Positions 1-8,507 of a DNA stretch of 64,000 nucleotides are shown here, in pieces; position 1 is the stretch's first letter, and the number at the start of each line of letters is the position of its first letter. The translations under genes and the position numbers were made by a program. The DNA lies in the NCBI GenBank assembly GCA_012970285.1, contig JIBW01000002.1, forward strand, positions 1,116,001 through 1,180,000, written 5' to 3'. Below the pieces are notes generated by a model. It saw nothing but the letters and a program-made list of their open reading frames with translations, did no database searches and was not told where the DNA came from. This stretch comes from Bacillaceae bacterium JMAK1. GTDB taxonomy: Bacteria > Bacillota > Bacilli > Bacillales > Marinococcaceae.

Positions 1-157
1 GTACATTCACAGTAGAAAAGAGGCTGTCGTGGCGTAGACGCCCGCGGCAAGCGGAGCCACAGAAGTCTCTTACTCATGTGTGCGAATATTTCTCGTACGT
101 ACGTTGTTTAAGTTTCTCAGTAGCCTAAGAACGTCTTATCGCTCTTCAAGGCGTCGT
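1..157. other. Intergenic sequence downstream of gluP, window edge
   Basis: No gene is supported here. Bases 26-60 are GC-rich (cgtggcgtagacgcccgcgg and following), unlike the AT-rich surroundings, and have the look of dispersed intergenic elements common in Bacillaceae. I cannot test whether it recurs in the genome. No convincing terminator for gluP was found. Confidence 0.3.
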
Positions 158-1723
158 TTACCCTTCCATCCGTTCATAAAAATCCTCGTAATGAGAATTG
201 TCCGGGTCCATCTCCATCGCCTGCTCTACGTACTCACGGCCTTGTTCTGCATCACCGAGTTGATAATACGTGTACCCTAAGTTGTAGACCGCTTCATGGA
301 ATTCTGGGTTCCCTGCAACGGCTTGCTCATAATAGTGCAGCGCTTCTTCATAATTGTGTCGACCCACTTCACTGTTACCAATGACGAAGTACGCTTCGGG
401 AGCTTCTGTATGATCAATTACTTCAGACATCACATCATACGCCTCGTCAAAACGCTCTTCTTCCATTAATTCTTGGCTAATTTGCATTTCCACAAGGGGT
501 AGTGAACTAACCGAAGATTCACTAACGTACCCGTATGTAAAAACACCTGCGGCAACGACCACTAATGCGACCGCTCCAATGACTCTCCGTAATCCGTGTT
601 TGACGTGTGGCAACTGAACGATGGATGCTGCTAAAAACCCACCAAGTAAGCCACCCATATGCGCACCATTATCGACCATTGGTACGACGGTTCCAAAGAC
701 GATATTAATCGCTAAAATGATGAGTAAACTTTTTCCCATCGTTTTAAAGAACAAGTCACGATACACGAGACCGAAGTATAAAAGCGCTCCAAAACAGCCA
801 AAGATCGCCCCACTTGCTCCTGCTGATACTTGTGACGTAAACGCATAACTTGCAATTGAACCGACAATTCCAGCTGCAAAATAAATAAATACGAACCGTC
901 CAGTGCCGTAAATGCGCTCCACAGCATTCCCTAAGTAAAACAATGCTAACGCGTTCATTAACAAATGGAAAATACCAATATGCAAAAACATTGACGTTAC
1001 AAAACGCCACACTTCACCGTCATCGATGGCTGGATTGTATTTTGCCCCAAAGTCAATCAACGCTAACACATCTTGAGAGCTAGCGAGCGTCTCAACGAGA
1101 ACAAAAATAATGGCAATCAGTCCGAGTAACAACATGGTGAACCTAGGCTTTCCATAGGCGAAAACTTTTTGAATTTCTTTTTGCTCACGTTCTAGTTCAT
1201 CCAGAACTTCAACGCGATTCCTTGTTACTTGATGCTGTTTCACTTGTTCATGATCTGGCAACATCTGCTCTTTTGTCTTGAAACCTTCATTAGCGTGAAG
1301 TGTTCCTAAAAAGCGATTGATGTCATCCCCGTGATGCGCACCCATGGAAGCAGCGAATAATTTCGTGATTACAGGTCGCTTCTTACTTGCATCTGTATAA
1401 AGAATTTCATTCGTTTTCTGTTGCCAATTGTCTACTGGTGCAATTGACGTAATGTAGAGATGATAGTAGTTTGCTTCTTTTTTTCTTGATGGCTTTTTTA
1501 ACACTTGAAATTGATTGGCTACTTCTTTCATGTGGTCTTCTAAGCCACGACTGTATGCCATATCAATTTTAGACATACTGATGACCGTAACGTCTTGGTC
1601 GGTCTCTCTTTCAAGCCATAGTTGCTTACGATCCCCACTAACGTGCAAGGCTTTAAAATCGTTCTTAGTAACGAGATGATGGGCGAGTTCCCAAAAGAGA
1701 ACGTCTTGATCTCTAACCTCCAT
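158..1723 (-). CDS. gluP: Rhomboid intramembrane serine protease GluP (YqgP)
   Basis: Membrane protease that cleaves transmembrane helices; in B. subtilis this family also helps turn over the Mg transporter MgtE. The protein (521-524 aa) has three parts: a soluble N-terminal domain to about residue 190; a rhomboid membrane domain from about 198 to 400 with the catalytic serine motif GASGAIFG (about 305-312) and the catalytic histidine in AHMGGLLGG (about 358); and a C-terminal region with tetratricopeptide repeats (about 410-515, e.g. EAVYNLGYTYYQLGD). Length matches the family (about 507 aa in B. subtilis). Two ATGs are possible, 1732 and 1723. The sequence AAAGG lies directly against the first and about 8 bases before the second, so 1723 is preferred. 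Confidence 0.95.
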   Translation of the reverse strand: MEVRDQDVLFWELAHHLVTKNDFKALHVSGDRKQLWLERETDQDVTVISMSKIDMAYSRGLEDHMKEVANQFQVLKKPSRKKEANYYHLYITSIAPVDNWQQKTNEILYTDASKKRPVITKLFAASMGAHHGDDINRFLGTLHANEGFKTKEQMLPDHEQVKQHQVTRNRVEVLDELEREQKEIQKVFAYGKPRFTMLLLGLIAIIFVLVETLASSQDVLALIDFGAKYNPAIDDGEVWRFVTSMFLHIGIFHLLMNALALFYLGNAVERIYGTGRFVFIYFAAGIVGSIASYAFTSQVSAGASGAIFGCFGALLYFGLVYRDLFFKTMGKSLLIILAINIVFGTVVPMVDNGAHMGGLLGGFLAASIVQLPHVKHGLRRVIGAVALVVVAAGVFTYGYVSESSVSSLPLVEMQISQELMEEERFDEAYDVMSEVIDHTEAPEAYFVIGNSEVGRHNYEEALHYYEQAVAGNPEFHEAVYNLGYTYYQLGDAEQGREYVEQAMEMDPDNSHYEDFYERMEG

Positions 1724-1799
1724 TGCATTCATCCTTTATCTATTCATTCCCTTATCTCTAATACTAAGGCAGTTGACGAATAGTTGCGAACAATATCCC

Positions 1800-1982
1800 C
1801 TATTGAAATGGTGAATAACGTGCTAACATTCTCCGACGGATCGGTTTTATGTTCATCATCGTAGAAATGATAAAACGTCTTCTCGCTTCATTCATAAGTA
1901 ATTTATTAATAAACACATGTCGGTATTGATAAAGAATCGTCGTAACGACCATTACGAGTAGAAAACAAAGTAATCGTTTCAT
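1800..1982 (-). CDS. yqgO: YqgO-like small membrane protein
   Basis: A 60-residue protein with one hydrophobic N-terminal segment (LLCFLLVMVVTTILY) followed by a very basic tail (EARRRF, KPIRRRMLARY). Function unknown. A good ribosome-binding site, AAGGTGAT, lies 5 bases before the ATG, which supports a real gene. In B. subtilis the small ORF yqgO sits in the same place between yqgN and yqgP; identity is by position and size, not by recognised sequence. Confidence 0.65.
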   Translation of the reverse strand: MKRLLCFLLVMVVTTILYQYRHVFINKLLMNEARRRFIISTMMNIKPIRRRMLARYSPFQ

Positions 1983-2027
1983 TGCTCATCACCTTTTTCT
2001 TTTTAGTTTGCTTTAAAAAGAAAAACA

Positions 2028-2777
2028 CTATACAAATAGCAATGTGATAAGTGCCGCCGAACTCGTACAAACGAAGTTAACGACATTATTTGTGATCTTT
2101 GGTACACCACGGTCAAAAACTGTTTGCCTTTCACAGTGATGCTGTTCTTCTGTTAGTTCACGGCACACGACACAACGCCGTTCTTCTTGAATAAATGCAC
2201 CCACGACCGTGTCCACAAATGCACCGATAAAACCTGCAAACGTAATGACCGCAATTGAAATACCAGGTAATGAAAACAAGACAAAACCTGCAATCGCGAT
2301 AAGGAAACTGCCAGCTAGACTAGCGATCGTCCCGATAATCGTCATCGCACCCGAACGACCGATTTCATCTTTGGAAATTTGTCTTAAATGAAACGGTTTT
2401 CCGCCATAACGCCTTCCAATTTCAGTGGCCCACGTATCGCTCGTTGCAGCTGCAAGTGATGCTAGAAACAAATACACCGCAATGTCGCCAATCACCGGTA
2501 CAAGCAGAGCGGCCACAGCCGCAACTCCTCCATTCGCAAGGACTTGAAGCGATGTTCGTTGCTCTTTTTCACGAGTAAACGAAGAAGCTTTTAACCTTCC
2601 CAACAGAGTACTCGTAATAAAAAATAACGCTAAAATGATTAGCCCTTGAAGTCCGAAGAAATTAGCAATCAAGACACCGATTAAAAATGCAGTGAGTGCG
2701 CCCCAACCCGTTAGCGATTTAAATCGGTACGCAACGATGGCAATCAGTGCAATTGCACTACTATATATAATCATCAT
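2028..2777 (-). CDS. DUF92 family integral membrane protein
   Basis: A 249-residue hydrophobic protein with about six membrane segments. It shows the DUF92 (TMEM19/VTE6-like) signatures: QVLANGGVAA, the Asp-containing ATSDTWATEIG, GAFVDTVVGAFIQ, and VPKITNNVVNF near the end. Some plant members take part in phytyl-phosphate metabolism, but the bacterial role is unknown. Residues CVVC and HHC around 200-213 could bind metal. The start overlaps the stop of the upstream cyclo-ligase gene by 4 bases (ATGA), so the two are probably translationally coupled. An unusual neighbour for yqgN relative to B. subtilis. Confidence 0.85.
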   Translation of the reverse strand: MMIIYSSAIALIAIVAYRFKSLTGWGALTAFLIGVLIANFFGLQGLIILALFFITSTLLGRLKASSFTREKEQRTSLQVLANGGVAAVAALLVPVIGDIAVYLFLASLAAATSDTWATEIGRRYGGKPFHLRQISKDEIGRSGAMTIIGTIASLAGSFLIAIAGFVLFSLPGISIAVITFAGFIGAFVDTVVGAFIQEERRCVVCRELTEEQHHCERQTVFDRGVPKITNNVVNFVCTSSAALITLLFV

Positions 2778-3334
2778 TCGTCACCTTCAATGATTAAGTC
2801 ATCCACACGCTGGTCATGAGGCTCTACATATACATTGCGTTGTAATTGAAAGTCATAAAGCAGGCTAACCGTTGCAATGCTTGGATGCTCGAATAAAAAT
2901 GCATCGTAATATCCCCCGCCATAACCAATTCTAAATCCTTCATGGTCAAAGGCAACACCTGGCACGACAACAACATCGATCAACCCGTTGTCGATGGCCT
3001 TCGCCTTTATTGGGTCTGGCTCTAACACGCCATACGAAGACGTCACTAAGTTTTCAAATGATGAAAGTATGTAAAAATCCATATGCCGTGCTTTTGAACG
3101 ACTCACCCGTGGTACGACGACCGTTTTTGACAACGACCAAAGCTTCTCAATGAGTGGCTTCGTCGGTAATTCGTGTGCTGTACTTACTGTTAGTGCCACG
3201 GTTTTCGCATCTTGAATGTTAGGTTGCTTCATGAAGCGTTCATATAACGGTTCAGCTCTTTGCTCTCGCTCTGTAACTGACATCGTTTTAAGATTATTTA
3301 TTATCGATTTACGAAGAACTTTTTTTGCATTCAC
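2774..3334 (-). CDS. yqgN: 5-formyltetrahydrofolate cyclo-ligase (YqgN)
   Basis: Cytosolic folate-salvage enzyme that converts 5-formyl-THF to 5,10-methenyl-THF using ATP. The family signature is clear near the C-terminus: VVVPGVAFD followed by RIGYGGGYYDAF. A longer reading frame opens at 3373, but the GTG at 3334 has AAGGTGAG about 7 bases upstream and gives 186 aa, the normal family length, so it is chosen. A basic N-terminus (NAKKVLRKSI) matches the family. The gene lies downstream of rpmG, separated by a terminator-like hairpin, and overlaps the following DUF92 gene by 4 bases. Confidence 0.93.
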   Translation of the reverse strand: MNAKKVLRKSIINNLKTMSVTEREQRAEPLYERFMKQPNIQDAKTVALTVSTAHELPTKPLIEKLWSLSKTVVVPRVSRSKARHMDFYILSSFENLVTSSYGVLEPDPIKAKAIDNGLIDVVVVPGVAFDHEGFRIGYGGGYYDAFLFEHPSIATVSLLYDFQLQRNVYVEPHDQRVDDLIIEGDE

Positions 3335-3356
3335 CGGATCCTCACCTTTTTTCCAT

Positions 3357-3387
3357 ATAAAAAGAAGCAGCAAAAAATCTGCTGCTT
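3357..3387 (-). terminator. Rho-independent terminator after rpmG
   Basis: On the minus strand AAGCAGCA and TGCTGCTT form an 8-bp stem with a 7-base loop, followed by CTTTTT. The stem begins at the rpmG stop codon. Confidence 0.75.
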
Positions 3388-3535
3388 ACTTCGTTTCACG
3401 GTGGAGCGTATGCTTTTGTAGTCTTGGACTATATTTCTTAAATTCAATACGCTCTGGATTCGTACGTTTGTTTTTTGTTGTTATATAGTTGCGGTCACCC
3501 GTTTCCGTGCATGCAAGTGTTACTTGAACGCGCAT
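3386..3535 (-). CDS. rpmG: 50S ribosomal protein L33, cysteine-poor (C-minus) type
   Basis: A 49-residue large-subunit ribosomal protein. It starts [17 protein letters not shown] and ends KHTLHRETK, both diagnostic for L33. The usual zinc ribbon is broken: CxxC is reduced to a single Cys (ACTETG), and the later KKYCP is KKYSP. This resembles the zinc-independent C-minus paralogs known in Bacillus, yet it occupies the position of the standard rpmGA gene next to yqgN. The SD is GGAGG about 6 bases before the ATG. No Zur box is visible upstream. Confidence 0.95.
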   Translation of the reverse strand: MRVQVTLACTETGDRNYITTKNKRTNPERIEFKKYSPRLQKHTLHRETK

Positions 3536-3657
3536 CCGTATCCCTCCTATCATCGCAATCATACCAACATATACTAACAGTTTTTAGGCAATAAATCAAG
3601 ATGAAGTTGTACACATCACGTAGTATAATGGCACTATTGATGAAAAAAGGGGGAATC

Positions 3658-4005
3658 TTGTTGGACATTGTCATTATCATTTTATTAAGTCTAAGCGTCC
3701 TATGCTTTATTTTGTCTATTGTAAAGCAAAAACAAGACGTCAAACAAGATCAATCGGTTGAGCAGCATACACTCCAACTTATGGGTGATGTGTATACGTT
3801 ACAAACGAAAGTGGAGCGACTTGAAGAGGAATTGTTAGTAACTTCAACACAAGAAGACAAAAAAGCCAGCTCATTGCACCAGTTAAAAAAGACGATCGCT
3901 GAAAAAATCACAAACGGACATTCTGTATTAGAAATTTCAAAACAACTTCAACTAAGCGAAGATGAAGTCTTGCATTTACTTCCTTCGTCTTTAAAAGGTT
4001 CGTAA
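3658..4005 (+). CDS. Small membrane-anchored coiled-coil protein, SwrB/DUF6115-like
   Basis: About 115 residues: one N-terminal membrane helix (DIVIIILLSLSVLCFILS), a predicted coiled coil (roughly VYTLQTKVERLEEELL), then a short C-terminal helix-turn-helix-like segment (HSVLEISKQLQLSEDEVLHLL). This layout resembles SwrB (YlxL) of the flagellar operon, although the locus differs. Function unknown. The frame is open from 3601, but a TATAAT-type -10 lies at 3624-3629 and AAAAAAGGGGG at 3642-3652, so translation should begin at TTG 3658 or 3661. The next gene starts 2 bases after the stop, so they form an operon. Confidence 0.75.
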   Translation: MLDIVIIILLSLSVLCFILSIVKQKQDVKQDQSVEQHTLQLMGDVYTLQTKVERLEEELLVTSTQEDKKASSLHQLKKTIAEKITNGHSVLEISKQLQLSEDEVLHLLPSSLKGS

Positions 4006-4007
4006 CG

Positions 4008-4463
4008 ATGACACCACAAACATTACGAGGACTTGCGTCTGGTTTGTTAGTTGCGGCGATTGTTGTGATTTCAATTACTTATTTCTTCCACGAAGACGTA
4101 GAAGGTGACATGAACGATGAAGCTACTTTCTCTGCTGCACCGACAAGTGCAATTGAAAACTATACCGATGAAACATTGTACAATGCATTGCTTGAGCGAG
4201 AATTTGATTTTCCCGTTGCAGAAACTGGAACGTCTGCTGATGAACAGAACGAAGAAACAGCTCTTTATGTCGTTATTCATGAAGGTATGACGAGTGACGA
4301 TGTCGCTCAAATACTCGTGGATAGTGGCTTAGTCGCTACATCAGATGAATTTATTGAACCGCTTTATGAACGAGAACTCCAAACCCAAATCCAAACCGGT
4401 CTTCATAACGTAAACACTACGTACTCGATCGATGAGATCATCGAGACGTTCACAACACCTTAG
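4008..4463 (+). CDS. Membrane protein with an MltG-like LysM segment, no catalytic domain
   Basis: 151 residues with one N-terminal membrane helix (GLLVAAIVVISITYFF) and an acidic linker. The C-terminal segment YVVIHEGMTSDDVAQILVDS resembles the small LysM-like domain of the endolytic transglycosylase MltG. The transglycosylase domain is absent, so this is not a complete MltG; it may bind peptidoglycan outside the membrane. It is the second gene of a two-gene operon, with AAAAGG inside the end of the upstream gene as its ribosome-binding site. In B. subtilis the phosphate-uptake pst genes lie around here; they are missing in this window. Confidence 0.75.
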   Translation: MTPQTLRGLASGLLVAAIVVISITYFFHEDVEGDMNDEATFSAAPTSAIENYTDETLYNALLEREFDFPVAETGTSADEQNEETALYVVIHEGMTSDDVAQILVDSGLVATSDEFIEPLYERELQTQIQTGLHNVNTTYSIDEIIETFTTP

Positions 4464-4469
4464 TTTAAT

Positions 4470-4515
4470 GATAAAACCCCCTCCAAAGTTTTTTAACTTT
4501 GAAGGGGGTTTTATC
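4470..4515. terminator. Bidirectional terminator
   Basis: Long inverted repeat GATAAAACCCCCT/AGGGGGTTTTATC with loop TTTTTTAA, between the convergent MltG-like gene and pbpA. It has A/T tracts on both sides, so it can serve both strands. Confidence 0.9.
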
Positions 4516-4518
4516 TTC

Positions 4519-6552
4519 TTATGCTTCTGGGTCACCATATATTTCTTCTTCATCTTCTTCTTGATCTGGGTTGCTGCGATCTTCTTGTAAATCGAAATAC
4601 GCTTGAAGCGATTCGCGTGCAATATGGTTTGCAATGCCTTGTCTTCCACCCGCACGTTCGAGCGCTACATTCGGTACAACAACAGCAATCGCTACTTCTG
4701 GGTCATCAAATGGTGCATAACCAACGAACGATTGGTTGTTCCCGTTCATTCCATTGGTCATAATTTGGGCTGTTCCCGTCTTACCAGCAGCTTCATACGT
4801 GGCAGAATTAAAGTAACTGCTCGCTGTTCCGCCTCCTTGGCCACTGACGCTAATCACTTGTCTCATAGCCGTTTGCATTCGCTCAAAATCAGCATCTGTA
4901 TTATCAACCGTATTTAATACTTCTGGTTGACTTTGTCTTACGATCGCTCCTGAGTTTTCTTCACCGTTACTCGGTTCACGAATCTCACGAACGAGTTGAG
5001 GTTTCATACGTTTTCCACCGTTGGCCATCGTTGCAGTATATTGCGCAAGTTGCATTGGTGTATACGTATCATATTGTCCAAAGCTTAAAAACAATACCTC
5101 ACCTTGTTGGTTGTTTCCGATCAAGCCCGTTGATTCACTAGGTAAATCAATACCCGTTTCCGTTCCTAAACCGAACTGTCGATAATGATCTCGTAATGCT
5201 TGATAAGACTCTGATAATGCACCCCAACTATTCGTAGACAGGTTATAATCAGCAAGCCTCATTGCGATTTCCGTCATATAGATGTTCGATGATCTACGGA
5301 TGGCATCAATATCGTTAATGTATCCCATCGTTTGCCACGAACGAATTGTTGGTGAGCTCGGGATTGTAATCGGCGCATCTCGAACGACCGTACCATGATC
5401 GATTACTCCGTGATGATAGCCTGCTAACATCGTCGCCATCTTCACAGTTGAACCCATTTCAAAGGTGCTCGTTGTCGCACCGAGATTCTCACCCTCATAA
5501 CCCGCAATCGTTAAGAGTTCTCCTGTATCAGGTTCCATCATAATGACATACGCTTCTCGATCTGCAATAAATGATCCTGTCATTTCTTGATTGATAATCT
5601 CTTCAACTTCTTGTTGCAATGCCATATCAATCGTTAAGGTTAAATCATTGCCACGACGACCTGGATCTGTCGTAACATTTCCTTCTGCATCCGTACGCAT
5701 AACGGCTTTTTCGCCTCGTAACACATTTTCATATTGCGACTCTAAAAACGACGTACCGACCGTATCGCTTCGTTCATACCCACGACCAACATAACCATCC
5801 AACTGTTCGGCTGGGATGCTACCTGTACCTCCGAAGAGGCGTCTAAACGAATTGCCATACGGATAAATCCGCTCAGAGTCACGTAAAATATCCGTCCCTG
5901 GCATATCATGCAATACTTCACCGAGTCGATGGGCTTCTTCTTCACTTAAATTTCTTGCAATTCGATTTGGAGAATAGTTGTATCCACTAAGCATCTCAGC
6001 CCAAATGACAACAGCTTGTTGCTCTTCATAAGAAAAGCTCTCCTCAATCTCTTCTTCATCGAGTCGATTTAATTGCAATTGATAAAAATCATCATCTTCC
6101 AATTCATTCGCTTCTTGGTCTGTCGTTAGACTAGAAACGTGTGTCGAAATTGGTCCGTCCTCTTCCATTGAACCTTTGTAAAGGTAATAATCTTTCCATT
6201 CTCTTGCATTCACAGATTCAATTTGCTCATCATCAATGTTTAAATAGTCCACGAGCTGATGTGCAATTTCATAACGTTCAAGATCATTACGCGGTGTATT
6301 TGTATACGTCAAGGACAATTGCAAATCGTTATCTACGACAACATTGTCATAGCGATCAATCATTAATCCCCGCGGTGCATCGACATTTGCCGTTTGCTCT
6401 TCTTGTTGACTTAACATTAAGTCATATGACTCACCTTCAACAATTTGAATATAGCCAAGTCTTAAAATCAACACAGAAAATAAAATAAACACACCGAAAA
6501 ATAGCACATTTAATCGAAAAGGGATGTGATTTTTTCGTCGATCATTCACCAT
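4519..6552 (-). CDS. pbpA: Class B penicillin-binding protein (PBP2/PbpA transpeptidase)
   Basis: Membrane-anchored DD-transpeptidase that cross-links peptidoglycan, probably in the cell-elongation machinery like B. subtilis PBP2A. The 677-residue protein has one N-terminal membrane helix (about 15-33), a dimerisation domain beginning with DAPRGLMIDR (about 58-67), and a transpeptidase domain with all three active-site motifs: SxxK as STVK at 368-371, SxN as SSN at 421-423, and KTG at 591-593. The C-terminal tail is strongly acidic (QEEDEEEIYGD). The SD GGGGAG lies about 9 bases before the ATG. It ends at the shared terminator and lies downstream of yqgE. Confidence 0.95.
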   Translation of the reverse strand: MVNDRRKNHIPFRLNVLFFGVFILFSVLILRLGYIQIVEGESYDLMLSQQEEQTANVDAPRGLMIDRYDNVVVDNDLQLSLTYTNTPRNDLERYEIAHQLVDYLNIDDEQIESVNAREWKDYYLYKGSMEEDGPISTHVSSLTTDQEANELEDDDFYQLQLNRLDEEEIEESFSYEEQQAVVIWAEMLSGYNYSPNRIARNLSEEEAHRLGEVLHDMPGTDILRDSERIYPYGNSFRRLFGGTGSIPAEQLDGYVGRGYERSDTVGTSFLESQYENVLRGEKAVMRTDAEGNVTTDPGRRGNDLTLTIDMALQQEVEEIINQEMTGSFIADREAYVIMMEPDTGELLTIAGYEGENLGATTSTFEMGSTVKMATMLAGYHHGVIDHGTVVRDAPITIPSSPTIRSWQTMGYINDIDAIRRSSNIYMTEIAMRLADYNLSTNSWGALSESYQALRDHYRQFGLGTETGIDLPSESTGLIGNNQQGEVLFLSFGQYDTYTPMQLAQYTATMANGGKRMKPQLVREIREPSNGEENSGAIVRQSQPEVLNTVDNTDADFERMQTAMRQVISVSGQGGGTASSYFNSATYEAAGKTGTAQIMTNGMNGNNQSFVGYAPFDDPEVAIAVVVPNVALERAGGRQGIANHIARESLQAYFDLQEDRSNPDQEEDEEEIYGDPEA

Positions 6553-6636
6553 TATGTAAGCTCCCCTCTTGTGTGTTCAACATAACCGTTCTTATTGTAT
6601 CACGAGGGTCTTTAGCGATAAACGACGATTTTGTGA

Positions 6637-7917
6637 CTACGACTGACGCTCTGCATCTTCCATCCCTTTCGATGAGAACTCTTGTTGTTTTTTTGCAGCT
6701 CGTCCGAAAGCAATCGGGCGAATAGCCATATAAAGAAACAAATGCCCTGCACCAAAAAGAAGCAACGTAAACATAATGCCACGCTCTTCACCCATGTAAT
6801 GAACAGCAACCATAAAGCCAACAATTGAAAACGCACGTCCAGCGTTTAAAAACCATTCGCGCATCACTAGATATTCAACGCGCATAGAAGCAGCTTTATA
6901 CGCTTTCCCGATAATGTCGTACGTCATTGAAACGTAAGGAACGAACACGAGTGGATATGCAAATGAAATGATCATCCCATAAATAAGCAGGCGGGTAAAC
7001 GTCTGATCGCCGATGATGATAAATAGTGAAAGATAAAGCAATAACGCACCAATTAAAATACCACTTTTACGATATTTTGCTTTTAAATAGCGACCAACAA
7101 GAAAGTATGCAAAAAACGAAATCGCTGACGTAATTAATCCATACGTCCCAAGCGCCATCTCACTTCCTGTCGTCGTATAAATCCAAATCACAATAATAAA
7201 GACAAAGACACCTTCTCTTAACCCTTGAAAAAAATGTGCAAAGAGAATTCTTCTCCAGTCATCATCTTCATGGCGTCGTTGCCACACACTACTAATCCTG
7301 AAAATGCCTGACGAATTTCTGCGTTTGAAGTAAAACGACAACACCACCGCAATCGCAAACAATAATAGAGAAATTGCGAAAATCGTCTGGTAGCCAACAA
7401 ACCCAGGAAAATAGTGAATAATGATCCCGGCTGAAAATGGCCCAATCATCCCCGCAAACGACGAGAACAACCCTAAAAACCCGTTAAAAACATCTCTCGT
7501 CTCAGGCTCTGTAATTTCAAATGTTAATACGTTAAACGCAAGCCAATAAACACCAAAACCAAGACCTAAAATCGCTCCGAGAATGATAAGCATCTGACTG
7601 GCATTTGTCCCAGCCAGTAACACTACCAAATAAAAAACCGCTAAGATTCCAACACCAATACGCAATACCGTTGTCCGATCGAGACGTTTCGTTAAACGCC
7701 CCGCTAAAAAAAATGCCAATGGCTGAAAAAGCACCGAAGCCAAATTGTATAATGCTATCGCTAAAATATCTTCTGATTGCTTCCATAAGTAGACGTTCAC
7801 AAACGTATTAGAGAGTGCTGTACTTAACGCGTACAGACCTCCCGTGAGTAGTAACAGCTTAAAGTCTTTATTATGATAAACAAAGTCTGGAATTAAGTTT
7901 TTTAACCACAACCGCAT
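6637..7917 (-). CDS. yqgE: MFS transporter YqgE
   Basis: A 426-residue transporter of the major facilitator superfamily with about 12 membrane helices; substrate unknown. The MFS loop 2-3 motif appears as AGRLTKRLDRT, and the central cytoplasmic loop is basic (YFKRRNSSG, WQRRHEDDD). A longer frame begins at 7965, but GAGGTGAGGTGG lies just before the ATG at 7917, which is therefore chosen. The order sodA, yqgE, pbpA is the same in B. subtilis. Confidence 0.88.
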   Translation of the reverse strand: MRLWLKNLIPDFVYHNKDFKLLLLTGGLYALSTALSNTFVNVYLWKQSEDILAIALYNLASVLFQPLAFFLAGRLTKRLDRTTVLRIGVGILAVFYLVVLLAGTNASQMLIILGAILGLGFGVYWLAFNVLTFEITEPETRDVFNGFLGLFSSFAGMIGPFSAGIIIHYFPGFVGYQTIFAISLLLFAIAVVLSFYFKRRNSSGIFRISSVWQRRHEDDDWRRILFAHFFQGLREGVFVFIIVIWIYTTTGSEMALGTYGLITSAISFFAYFLVGRYLKAKYRKSGILIGALLLYLSLFIIIGDQTFTRLLIYGMIISFAYPLVFVPYVSMTYDIIGKAYKAASMRVEYLVMREWFLNAGRAFSIVGFMVAVHYMGEERGIMFTLLLFGAGHLFLYMAIRPIAFGRAAKKQQEFSSKGMEDAERQS

Positions 7918-8140
7918 CAGCCACCTCACCTCGAAAGTAGCGTGTGCAGTTGCATGGTCAATCATACATGATTTTCCAAAAAAGACTTCTTGGAATGATG
8001 TAATCTACCCTCCAAATTAGACACCGTAAATTTTCATGGGGTAAGCGTTGATGTAAGCCTTGTAGATGAGAGTGTAAAAAACGGACGAGGGTTGTTCCTA
8101 GCATGCTTCATTTGCTCCATGCTTGGTTTACGCCCGGCCT

Positions 8141-8448
8141 CTCTTGCTACACACCCGGCTTCTCTTGCTACACACCCGGCCTCTCTTGCTACACACCCGG
8201 CTTCTCTTGCTACACACCCTGCCTCTCTTGCTACACACTCGACCTCTCTTGCTACACACTCGGCCTCTCTTGCTACACACCCACCTTCTCTTGCTACACA
8301 CCCGGCCTCTCTTGCTACACACCCGGCCTCTCTTGCTACACACCCTGCCTCTCTTGCTACACACCCGGCTTCTCTTGCTACACACCCGGCTTCTCTTGCT
8401 ACACACCCGGTCTCTCTTGCTACACACCCACCTCCTCTTGCTACACAC
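8141..8448. repeat. Tandem array of 15 units, 21-bp period, invariant 14-bp core
   Basis: The core CTCTTGCTACACAC starts at 8141 and recurs exactly every 21 bases through 8435, 15 copies without a single mismatch. The 7-bp linkers between cores vary around CCGGCCT (also CCGGCTT, CCTGCCT, TCGACCT, TCGGCCT, CCACCTT, CCGGTCT, CCACCTC). Linker CCGGCCT also precedes the first core (8134-8140). Because 21 is a multiple of three and the unit has no stop codon, all six frames stay open through the array. That explains long apparent ORFs (e.g. CVAREAG repeats), which lack ribosome-binding sites. The array lies between the sodA terminator and the end of the yqgE upstream region. See findings. Confidence 0.98.
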
Positions 8449-8468
8449 AAAAGGTCGAAAACACAAAA

Positions 8469-8496
8469 AGGACGAAGACCGATTGGTCTTCGTCCT
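8469..8496 (-). terminator. Rho-independent terminator of sodA
   Basis: Perfect stem AGGACGAAGACC/GGTCTTCGTCCT with loop GATT (plus-strand reading), followed on the minus strand by TTTTTGTG. It lies 12 bases after the sodA stop and about 20 bases before the repeat array. Confidence 0.92.
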
Positions 8497-8507
8497 ATAT
8501 TAATCAA

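Noticed and set aside
4341-4655. 104-codon minus-strand ORF over the terminator at 4470-4515
   Set aside because: It crosses a strong terminator and overlaps both pbpA and the MltG-like gene in other frames.
8141-8448. CRISPR array
   Set aside because: The repeat is 14 bp and the linkers only 7 bp and nearly alike, far from CRISPR repeat and spacer sizes. No cas genes are present.
8034-8507. Repeat protein with CVAREAG units on the minus strand
   Set aside because: It begins at a TTG inside the sodA terminator, has no ribosome-binding site, and owes its length to a stop-free 21-bp unit. All other frames over the array are equally open.
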